63,428 bases of DNA from Terriglobia bacterium. Its GTDB lineage: Bacteria > Acidobacteriota > Terriglobia > Terriglobales > SCQP01. Positions 1-8,116 of the stretch are shown one piece after another. The stretch lies in NCBI GenBank assembly GCA_021323595.1, contig JAJPKR010000023.1, positions 1 through 63,428 on the forward strand, read 5' to 3'. The stretch's first letter is position 1; every line of letters begins with the position of its first letter. The notes under the pieces are model-generated. The model did no database searches and had not been told where the DNA came from. It saw only the letters and a list, made by a program, of their open reading frames with translations. The position numbers were made by a program, and so were the translations under genes.

Positions 1-284
1 GCGTGGGGAAAATACGTCGTGCCGTCGGCGTAGCTGGCGATGTGGCGGCCGGCCCCGAAGACCTCGCCCCGCTGCCAGGCGCCGTTGGCGGCCGCCATCT
101 CCGCCACTATGTGGCCGCTCAGGTCGTAGATCTCCTCGAACTTCTGCCCGCCCACCGCGCGCTCCACGCGCCGGCCCTCGGCGTCATAGACGTAGCGGGC
201 CGTCGCGCCGCCATCCACGCCGGTCAGCCTGCCCGCGGCGTCGTATTGATAGGTGTGCGCGCCGTCGCTCGTCAGTTCGCCGGC
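1..284 (-). pseudogene. RHS/YD-repeat protein fragment (antisense piece, runs off the window start)
   Basis: Read on the minus strand, this stretch encodes typical YD repeats (motifs YQYDAAGRLT, YVYDAEGRRVER, EIYDLSGHIVAEM, then a GRHIASYADG-type end). RHS proteins are large secreted or wall-associated filaments that often carry C-terminal toxins. The minus frame stays open above about 284 but no longer resembles RHS. From there the plus strand carries a Gly/Ala-rich tail that has a homologue later in the window. I therefore place a breakpoint near 275-290, with an RHS core piece inverted against a sense-strand tail. The fragment continues left of base 1, so its true C-terminus is unseen. RHS identity is clear; the pseudogene status is inferred from the junction. 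Confidence 0.7.
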
Positions 285-551
285 GGCGCCATCGGCGGGG
301 TGGTCTCCGGCGCAGGCGTAGTCGGCGGTGTTGTCGGCGCGTCCACCGCAGGATCGGTCGTGCTGCCCGGCTCGCAGTTGGTCAGTCTCGGCGTCACCGC
401 CTCGGGTGAAGTTGCCACGCAGGCCGCTGGCGAAGCGGCGGCGCAAGCCGTCGCGCAGGCGAGCGCTGTCGCTTCGGGGGTGGTCCTCGCCAAATTGGTC
501 GGCGACCTGGCGACATTCGGGTGGGGGTTCCTGGGAGCCTGTTCGCGATGA
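285..551 (+). CDS. Gly/Ala-rich membrane-seeking tail A (5' end lost or unclear)
   Basis: The frame stays open leftwards into the antisense RHS piece and ends at TGA 549-551. It encodes a low-complexity Gly/Ala/Val run (GGVVSGAGVVGGVVGAS) and then LAKLVGDLATFGWGFLGAC. That end matches the tail at 2781-2966 (WAKFGLDFLTFGAGLFAC), which supports it as real coding sequence. No convincing start exists; GTG 300 is possible, but a fusion to a lost upstream RHS body is as likely. Its stop overlaps the ATG of the next gene (ATGA, 548-551). The composition suits a membrane-inserting peptide or toxin tip. That function is inference only. Confidence 0.5.
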   Translation, partial: GAIGGVVSGAGVVGGVVGASTAGSVVLPGSQLVSLGVTASGEVATQAAGEAAAQAVAQASAVASGVVLAKLVGDLATFGWGFLGACSR

Positions 552-1261
552 GTGAGCTGGCCCAGGACGCAGTCTTCAGCGTCGGCTTACTTGGCGCATT
601 CCTGATCGCCGCTGTGTCTTACGACAGGGCAATTATGGGGCCGGCGACCGGTCGCGGAAATTACTGGCGCCGCAGGGGACCGGTCATCTTCGGGTTCTGG
701 CTCCCCACCGCGGCGATCGCCGAGCTGGGGGTCGCCCTCGCGGCCGCAGCCCCGAGGACATGGCGCTGGCACGTAGCCGCGATTGTCACGGCTCTCTGCA
801 TTTGGGGTGGGCTCCTCTGGCTGCGCTACTCGATCATCCAGCGCCGCCGCCGGGCGCGGGGCGAGGCGCCGCCCCGGCCGCTTTGGCAGCGCGTGTCGGC
901 GGAAAGTTGGCTCACGCTCGCCTGGATCGTCGCCCTCGCCGCGAGCCTGATCGAATGGAATGTCTATGTTGACGGCGCCGGCCGGTTGGCCTTCGCTCTG
1001 CTCTGGACGGCGGCGGCCGGCGGCGCGGCGGCCTGGCCGGGCGCGCGCCGAGCTCGCGCCGCCGCGGGTCTTAAGGTCGTGCTCGTTTTGGGTGTCATCG
1101 GCCTCATCGTCCAGCCCGCCCTGGGCGCGGCGCTGGCCGTCGCCGGGCTCGGCGTCGCGTTGTTCCTGCTAACGCGCCAATCCGGCGCGGCCTACCAGGA
1201 TTTAGCCGAGATCAACGACAGCGCCCCGTCGGTCACGCACGGTGAGTCGCGAAAGCGCTGA
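548..1261 (+). CDS. Multi-pass membrane protein A, candidate immunity partner of tail A
   Basis: This 237-residue integral membrane protein has about six or seven hydrophobic segments, a basic loop in the middle (RRRRRARG) and a polar C-terminus. ATG 548 is chosen because it overlaps the TGA of the preceding tail (ATGA), as in its paralogue at 2963. The two paralogues share the block AWPGARRARAAAGL and a C-terminal Y-x-DL-x-EI element. I recognise no named family. A membrane protein coupled to a small hydrophobic tail in RHS debris suggests an immunity role, but an accessory or export role is also possible. The last bases overlap the open frame of the next RHS tip, which starts after a stop at 1243-1245. 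Confidence 0.7.
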   Translation: MSELAQDAVFSVGLLGAFLIAAVSYDRAIMGPATGRGNYWRRRGPVIFGFWLPTAAIAELGVALAAAAPRTWRWHVAAIVTALCIWGGLLWLRYSIIQRRRRARGEAPPRPLWQRVSAESWLTLAWIVALAASLIEWNVYVDGAGRLAFALLWTAAAGGAAAWPGARRARAAAGLKVVLVLGVIGLIVQPALGAALAVAGLGVALFLLTRQSGAAYQDLAEINDSAPSVTHGESRKR

Positions 1262-1994
1262 ACGGGCAGACGACGTATGATCTGTACGGGGCAAGCGACG
1301 GCGGCCACCCCATCGCTGAGAATTCAGGCGGGGCGTGGTACCGCGAGGCGATCATGGAGGGCGTGCGCCGGGGCTGGCTGTACCAAAATGGCGACGGGCG
1401 CTTCACGCTGCCCGACGCGCTGGGCTCGACGGCGGTCCTCGCCCAGGACGGCACGGTCCTCGAAATCACCTACCCCTGCGGGGAAGGGGGCGGCAACGGC
1501 GGCGGGAGCGGCGTTACCTGGGGCGGCGGCGGTGGCGGCGGGGGCTGCGGTGGAGGCGTCCCCAAGTCGATGGCGGTTTTCAGCGTTTTCGGCCCCAGCC
1601 CGTTCGCTTGCGGCGGCCCGGCCGGTGGCGGGGCCATCAGGGCGGCAGCGGCAACGGGCCTGCCAGCCCACACAAGCCGGCGCCTGGGAACGGCGGGAAG
1701 CAGCCTGGAAAACCGCAGCCACTGGGCGGACCTAACAAAAACTGGTGGTACGAGCTCCTTTGCAAGGCGTCTCCGGCGGCGCGAGTACTAGCGAGCGTCG
1801 AACAGGGAGCAGCAGTGGGCGCGCTTCGCGGTGCAACGATCGGCGCCGCCGGGGGCGAAGTTATAGAACCGTTCGGCGGGGGTGTGCCGGGCGCGATTGC
1901 GGGCGGTTTCGTACTGGGCGTGATTGGCGCCGGCAGCGGTGTCCTTTTGGGGGCAGCAGTAGCCGCGGCCTGCGCCGGCCTGGGGGCCTACTAA
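1246..1994 (+). pseudogene. Orphan RHS tip B with Gly-rich C-terminus, broken by a frameshift
   Basis: From about 1258 one frame reads like the end of an RHS core (TTYDLYGASDGG, WLYQNGDG, DALGSTAVLAQDGTVLE), followed by a poly-Gly linker. The frame that continues the protein sensibly then changes between about 1600 and 1660. The third frame carries PHKPAPGNGGKQPGKPQP, KNWWYELLCKASPAARVL and a glycine-zipper membrane tail ending AAACAGLGAY at TAA 1992-1994. The original frame instead ends at 1791 in arginine-rich sequence. No good start codon exists (first in-frame ATG 1354), so this looks like a displaced tip that lost its core. It could be a decayed cassette or an indel error in GC-rich, repetitive sequence. 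Confidence 0.6.
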
Positions 1995-1995
1995 A

Positions 1996-2166
1996 GTGCC
2001 GCCCGCGAAGCGCCAGATCGGCTCGCTTTGGCACCTGCTGCCGCGCCGCGGTCTTACCTTCGGGCAGCGCTTTGTGGGCGTCCTAGCCACTTGGGGGCTC
2101 CCTATTTTGGTTTGGCGCAGGCTTATTCCACAGCGCCCAGCGCTGGCCATTATTCCTTACGATTGA
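1996..2166 (+). CDS. Small hydrophobic protein directly behind tip B
   Basis: A 56-residue frame opens with GTG 1996, one base after the TAA of tip B, which suggests translational coupling. It has a basic N-terminus (PPAKRQIGSLWHLLPRRG), one hydrophobic segment (FVGVLATWGLPILVW) and ends IIPYD. It sits where the membrane partner sits in the two neighbouring pairs. A second plus-strand frame, open from 2087 to TAA 2249-2251, encodes another hydrophobic stretch (EVPATALGALVVAALKH). The original gene may therefore have continued through a frameshift near 2090-2150. I recognise no family. Confidence 0.4.
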   Translation: MPPAKRQIGSLWHLLPRRGLTFGQRFVGVLATWGLPILVWRRLIPQRPALAIIPYD

Positions 2167-2258
2167 GGTGCCGGCAACCGCCCTGGGCGCGCTGGTGGTC
2201 GCCGCGCTCAAACACGCAATCTTTAGCTCACGCACCACTGACGGCGACTAAAGGCAGG

Positions 2259-2288
2259 TAGCGCCCACCTGCGGTCGTGTGGGCGCTA
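2259..2288 (+). terminator. Candidate hairpin terminator after the tip B module
   Basis: A perfect 10-bp stem (TAGCGCCCAC at 2259-2268, GTGGGCGCTA at 2279-2288) encloses a 10-base loop and is followed by only three T residues. It separates the tip B module from the next three-gene module. The short T run makes efficient intrinsic termination uncertain. Confidence 0.45.
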
Positions 2289-2337
2289 TTTAGGCTGGCG
2301 GCGAGGAGATCGCCGCGGGCTTAAGGGAATATTCCGC

Positions 2338-2784
2338 TTGGCGGTCGTGATCAGGATCAAGCTCGTGAGCGGGCGGACCGGACGGGCCGTGGCCGGCGTG
2401 TGCGTGAATGTCTGGGTGGGGAACGAACGCAAATCTGCGCTGGCGATTCCGACCGACAACGACAATGTTGCGTCGCTTCGCCTTACCAATCGAGATGCCG
2501 AAGTGAGTGCCCAGATGCGATGGGAGGAGTGCGGAGACTTCGGCGCCACTGATCCCGTCGTCGCATACGCTAGCTCCATCGGGATCAACGTAGGGTACGT
2601 GTTGTGCCAGGTTCGCCGTGCCGTTCACACATGGCTAGCAACCCTGAGCTTCGATACTAAACAAGTGCTTCAGTCCGGCATTGTTAGCGCCAACACATGC
2701 GGCAAGGCGAAGGCGCTGCCGACGCCCGGTGAGGTCGTCCTCTTCGTCAGGCCGCTAAGCTGGTGGGAGAAGCTGAAGGAGTGA
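2338..2784 (+). CDS. Acidobacterial conserved protein with a carboxypeptidase-regulatory-like fold
   Basis: This 148-residue protein begins with a beta-rich stretch typical of carboxypeptidase-regulatory or transthyretin-like modules (IRIKLVSGRTGRAVAGVCVN, then a DNDNVASLRLT strand). It ends with SANTCGKAKALPTPGE and LFVRPLSWWEKLKE. From memory, this C-terminal signature recurs in short hypothetical proteins of Acidobacteria; that recollection was not checked. Start TTG 2338 lies 12 bases after AAGGGA; the frame is open further upstream but has no better start. Its TGA overlaps GTG 2781 of the next small gene (GTGA). It therefore forms a coupled three-gene module with tail C and membrane protein C. 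No catalytic motif is visible. Confidence 0.65.
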   Translation: MAVVIRIKLVSGRTGRAVAGVCVNVWVGNERKSALAIPTDNDNVASLRLTNRDAEVSAQMRWEECGDFGATDPVVAYASSIGINVGYVLCQVRRAVHTWLATLSFDTKQVLQSGIVSANTCGKAKALPTPGEVVLFVRPLSWWEKLKE

Positions 2785-2966
2785 ACGGCGTTATGGCCGC
2801 AAACGCAGGTCCTGCAAGCGCGGTTGTGCGCGGGCGTTCCGGCGCGGCCGCCGATGCCGCCTCGGGCGCCAGCACGCTGGGCGAGGCCGCCATGCCCTTC
2901 GTCGGGTGGGCGAAATTCGGGTTAGACTTCCTGACGTTTGGTGCGGGGCTGTTCGCATGCCGATGA
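2781..2966 (+). CDS. Small Ala/Gly-rich tail C, stand-alone homologue of tail A
   Basis: This gene encodes about 61 residues if it starts at GTG 2781, which overlaps the upstream TGA; ATG 2793, after AAGGAG, is the alternative. The N-terminal half is Ala/Gly/Ser-rich. The C-terminal part (FVGWAKFGLDFLTFGAGLF, then AC and R) matches the end of tail A near 480-548 in residues and spacing. Here it is a free small gene, not attached to an RHS core. Its TGA overlaps the ATG of membrane protein C (ATGA, 2963-2966). A small hydrophobic peptide coupled to a membrane protein resembles bacteriocin/immunity or toxin/immunity pairs by arrangement only. Confidence 0.55.
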   Translation: MNGVMAANAGPASAVVRGRSGAAADAASGASTLGEAAMPFVGWAKFGLDFLTFGAGLFACR

Positions 2967-3640
2967 CCAGCGACCTGCCGCTCGCCTGGCGGCTTCTCTT
3001 TCCGCCGTGCGGCGTCGCCGCAGTGGCGGTGCTTTTCTATCTGGGGTACGTCGGTCCTCGTGGGATGAGCAACCCGCTGCGGCGCGGCCTCTTAATCCAC
3101 GGCTCGATCTTCCTGTTGGGAGCCGGCTACGCGGAGGTGTTCGAAGACAAGCTCTGGCAGCTCACGGGGTTTGAGTGGACCTGGGCGCTTTTGACGGCCG
3201 TCTGGGGCTGGCTGGTGCTGCGCGACGCGCTGCGGCGCTATCGCCGGCCGCAGCCGGCGGAGGGCACGGTCGCCCCGCCCACTGCACCGGCGCGACCACG
3301 CGCGGCGGGCGCGGAGCGCTGGCTGGCCGCCGCCTGGATGATCGTCCTCGCCGGCGCGATGATCGCCTGGGCCGCGTACTTCGACCGCAAGACGACGCTG
3401 CTCTGGCCGCTTGCCTGGAGCGGCCTGGCGGCGGCCTCGTTGGCTTGGCCAGGGGCGCGCCGCGCACGGGCCGCCGCCGGGCTGCGCGGCCTGCTGCCTT
3501 TGGCGATTATCGGCGCCATCGGCGTCCACACCTGGCCGGTTTTCGTGTTGGTCGCGGGCCTGGCGCTGGCGCTGTGGCTGCTCGCGCGCGACCGTTCCGC
3601 CCCTCGCTACCGGGACCTGAGCGAAATCACCCGAGGCTGA
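2963..3640 (+). CDS. Multi-pass membrane protein C, paralogue of membrane protein A
   Basis: This 225-residue integral membrane protein has about six hydrophobic segments. ATG 2963 forms ATGA with the stop of tail C; ATG 2957 is an in-frame alternative. It shares with the protein at 548-1261 the layout of N-terminal helices, a basic Pro-rich cytoplasmic loop (RRYRRPQPAEG), two helices, the AWPGARRARAAAGL block, another helix pair and a C-terminal YRDLSEI. Homology covers roughly the last 110 residues well and the first half weakly, which is what a diversifying partner protein might show. I recognise no family. Immunity to the coupled tail is the favoured guess. Confidence 0.7.
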   Translation: MTSDLPLAWRLLFPPCGVAAVAVLFYLGYVGPRGMSNPLRRGLLIHGSIFLLGAGYAEVFEDKLWQLTGFEWTWALLTAVWGWLVLRDALRRYRRPQPAEGTVAPPTAPARPRAAGAERWLAAAWMIVLAGAMIAWAAYFDRKTTLLWPLAWSGLAAASLAWPGARRARAAAGLRGLLPLAIIGAIGVHTWPVFVLVAGLALALWLLARDRSAPRYRDLSEITRG

Positions 3641-3758
3641 CGTGCTGACACGTGCCGCGCCGGCGAGCAGCAATTCCCTCGACTGTCCTGCGTCCCGGGG
3701 CTTTGAAGTGTTTCGGGAGCGCTGCGTTCGCGCAATCTAACATGATCCGGGGGGCATT

Positions 3759-4182
3759 TTGAACGCGCCGCGACGTCGCACGATGGAGTCCGTGATCCAC
3801 GACCATCGTGTCGGGAGCGTGCTTGTCGGCGCGCTGCTGCTCGCCGTCGCCATCGACGGGCTGATAGGGCCCATAGCGAAGCGCCCCCCGAGCCTCGCCA
3901 CGACGGTGATCACCGGGATCTTTTTCGCGATCTTCGTTTGGAGCGGCTCGGTCGCGAGAGGCGCTGAAAGGATCGTCTTTCTGCTCGCGGCAGTGGCCAT
4001 GGCTGTGCCCCTCGTCACCGGTCGGTATCGCGCGACCGTCGGCTGCAGCCGTCTACACCGTCGGTTCCGTCGTCGGTTCAGCCTCACTCGCGGCCATTGC
4101 TGGCGTCATCGGCGAACAAGTGATCGCCGCGTCCCGGCGGCGTTCCGAGAAAGGGGCAGGTAGCGTCCAAGCGGACACGTGA
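3759..4182 (+). pseudogene. Frameshifted small membrane protein
   Basis: From TTG 3759 (or ATG 3783) the frame encodes three hydrophobic segments (SVLVGALLLAVAIDGLIG, TTVITGIFFAIFVW, RIVFLLAAVAMAVPLV). After about 4020 it turns into arginine-rich sequence ending at 4163. The neighbouring frame from about 4024 instead reads as a further membrane segment (AAAVYTVGSVVGSAS, then LAAIAGVIGEQVIAASRR), ending at TGA 4180-4182. One base removed near CCGGTCGGTATC joins the two into one coherent protein of about 140 residues. Family unknown. It sits at the end of the island, so it may be another orphan partner protein. Confidence 0.5.
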
Positions 4183-4332
4183 AATGAAGCGTTGCCGGCG
4201 CCGATGCCGTCGCAGCCGGAGCCTCCGTCGGCGATTTTAGCGGCGCCGCGGCCGGCGGCACCGCTCGTCCCTACCCATGAAAGCACTAGCTACGCTGGCT
4301 GGGGATGCGGGGCGGAGGCGGAGAAAAAAAAT
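4183..4332. other. Intergenic remnant between the island and pnp
   Basis: This stretch holds no convincing gene. One plus-strand frame from 4191 to TGA 4278-4280 is short and Ala/Gly-rich (GADAVAAGASVGDFSGAA) but lacks a start codon. It could be debris of a fourth tail or simply GC-rich noise. It ends in the A-run of the terminator. Confidence 0.3.
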
Positions 4333-4358
4333 GGGGACAGATCAGGCTGTCCCCTTTT
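4333..4358. terminator. Bidirectional rho-independent terminator
   Basis: An 8-bp stem (GGGGACAG / CTGTCCCC, 4333-4340 and 4347-4354) has a 6-base loop. It is preceded by an A-rich run (GAGAAAAAAAAT) and followed by TTTT. Both strands therefore show stem plus U-tract. It can end island transcription from the left and pnp transcription from the right. Confidence 0.8.
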
Positions 4359-4367
4359 ACGTTTTAG

Positions 4368-6605
<2,238 letters not shown>

Positions 6606-6847
6606 CTTCAACGTTTTCCTTATCGGTCGAGATCGTCTTGCTCAAGGGGCGGACGGCCGCGGCTCCCGGCCGCCTGGCCGGGGCGGAATCCGCACCGAAG
6701 CGGGCGCGGCGAGCGCCGAACTCGGAACTCTTCCAAGATGTCGCGATGGGGCAGCCGCGGCCCAGCGGTACCGGTGAGTTTGGGGCCGCAGGCGATGGTT
6801 TCGGAACTGCCCGTCACGTTCGGGCGACTCGGACTGCATGCTGGATG

Positions 6848-6871
6848 GGACGCAGGCAGCGCCGTGCGTCC
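6848..6871 (-). other. Hairpin immediately after rpsO
   Basis: A perfect 7-bp inverted repeat (GGACGCA / TGCGTCC) with a 10-base loop lies two bases beyond the rpsO stop on the minus strand. No T-run follows, so it is more likely an RNA-processing or stabilising hairpin in the rpsO-pnp transcript than a terminator. In other bacteria this intergenic region is an RNase III target; that parallel is inference. Confidence 0.4.
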
Positions 6872-6873
6872 GC

Positions 6874-7143
6874 TTACTTGCGCAAACCTAAGTTCTGGAT
6901 CAGCCCGCGGTAGCGCTCCGGATTGCGCCCCTTGAGGTAATCCAATAAACGCCGCCGCTTGCCCACCATCAACAGCAGGCCGCGGCGGGAGTGATGATCC
7001 TTGGGATGGGTCTTGAAATGCTCGGTCAGCTCGCCAATCCGTTGGCTGAGCAACGCCACCTGCACTTCCGGCGAACCACAGTCGCCGGGATGAGTCGCGA
7101 AGGACCGAACGAGATCTTGTTTTCGTTCCTTACTTAACGCCAT
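6874..7143 (-). CDS. rpsO: 30S ribosomal protein S15
   Basis: The 89-residue protein matches S15 over its whole usual length, including [32 protein letters not shown] and the C-terminal [14 protein letters not shown]15 binds the central domain of 16S rRNA early in small-subunit assembly. It lies directly upstream of pnp with about 270 bases between them. In other bacteria S15 represses its own mRNA. Confidence 0.98.
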   Translation of the reverse strand: MALSKERKQDLVRSFATHPGDCGSPEVQVALLSQRIGELTEHFKTHPKDHHSRRGLLLMVGKRRRLLDYLKGRNPERYRGLIQNLGLRK

Positions 7144-7175
7144 GTCAGGGTCGCATCAAGAATAGCACACCGCCG

Positions 7176-8066
7176 CTAGGGTTTTGGCCCGGCGGGGGCC
7201 GCGGCGGGCGGACCGAAATAGGCGGGATCGAGCTGGGGCGGGGCGGCAGCGGCGAGGCTCTGCACTTTTTGGCGCACCGCCGCGGCCAGCAACTGATCGG
7301 ATATTTGCGTTCGCACCTGATCGAGGGGCAAAGTGCGCCGCTCTTCGACCTCGACAATGTGATAACCGAAGGGGGTCTCGAAGGGCGCGCTCACGACGCC
7401 GGGCTTGAGGGTCCAGACGACGCGATCGAACTGCGGCACCGTCTGGCCATGCGAGAGGAAGCCCAGTTCCCCGCCCTTGGCCTTGGAGCCGGGGTCATCG
7501 GATTCGGCCCTGGCGACGGCCGCGAAACTCTCGCCCCGCTTCAGGCGCGCGGCGATGGCCTGGATCTTGGCCAGCGCCGCCGCTTTGGTGCGATGGCTGT
7601 GGGCGCCCGGCGTGGCGCTATCGGCGACCAGGATGTGGCGCACGCGAGCTTGCTCGAAGTCTTCCCGGTGCGCTTGGTAGTAGGCCTGAACTGCGGCAGG
7701 ACTGGGCGCGGCGGATTCGCGCAAATGGGCGATCAGCGCCGCGGCCAAGGCGCGCTCCCGCGCCATCCGCATTTCCGACTGGAACGCGGGATCCTGATCG
7801 AGGTGGAGGCGCAGGGCTTCCTGATCCATCGCCAGGATCTGCGCGTATTCGCCGGCGACCTCGCGCTTATGAGCGGCGGCATCGGCCTGTTCTTGCGCGG
7901 GCAGGCCGGCGATCAAGGCGTCGAATTCGCGCGCGGTGACCGCCGCGTTGCCGACGCGCAGAACCACCGTGTCGGGCGGGACCGGTTTGCCGGCGGGCGC
8001 GGTTTGCGCTCCCAAGACGCCGGCACAGGCCAGCGCCAGAAAAATGCCCTCTCTCCATTGCGGCAT
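7176..8066 (-). CDS. Exported parvulin-type peptidyl-prolyl isomerase (SurA/PpiC-like)
   Basis: The 296-residue protein has an N-terminal hydrophobic signal (IFLALACAGVLGAQ), a helical SurA-like chaperone segment (about residues 30-130) and a parvulin domain at about 140-240. Diagnostic parvulin motifs are ARVRHILVA, GGELGFLSHGQTVPQF and APFETPFGYHIVEV. It should assist folding of periplasmic or outer-membrane proteins. A Pro/Ala-rich end follows. It lies just upstream of rpsO on the same strand but is probably separately expressed. Confidence 0.9.
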   Translation of the reverse strand: MPQWREGIFLALACAGVLGAQTAPAGKPVPPDTVVLRVGNAAVTAREFDALIAGLPAQEQADAAAHKREVAGEYAQILAMDQEALRLHLDQDPAFQSEMRMARERALAAALIAHLRESAAPSPAAVQAYYQAHREDFEQARVRHILVADSATPGAHSHRTKAAALAKIQAIAARLKRGESFAAVARAESDDPGSKAKGGELGFLSHGQTVPQFDRVVWTLKPGVVSAPFETPFGYHIVEVEERRTLPLDQVRTQISDQLLAAAVRQKVQSLAAAAPPQLDPAYFGPPAAAPAGPKP

Positions 8067-8116
8067 GCTGGCCTACGTTCCGGGCCGGCGGGAAGCCGGC
8101 CCTGATGTGATTTTCT

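Noticed and set aside
272-493. Thr/Pro-rich minus-strand open frame opposite tail A
   Set aside because: The plus-strand frame has a homologue at 2781-2966; the minus frame has none and looks like a shadow of Gly/Val codons.
2168-2251. 27-residue GTG-started frame after the small gene at 1996
   Set aside because: Too short to support alone; mentioned only as a possible frameshifted continuation.
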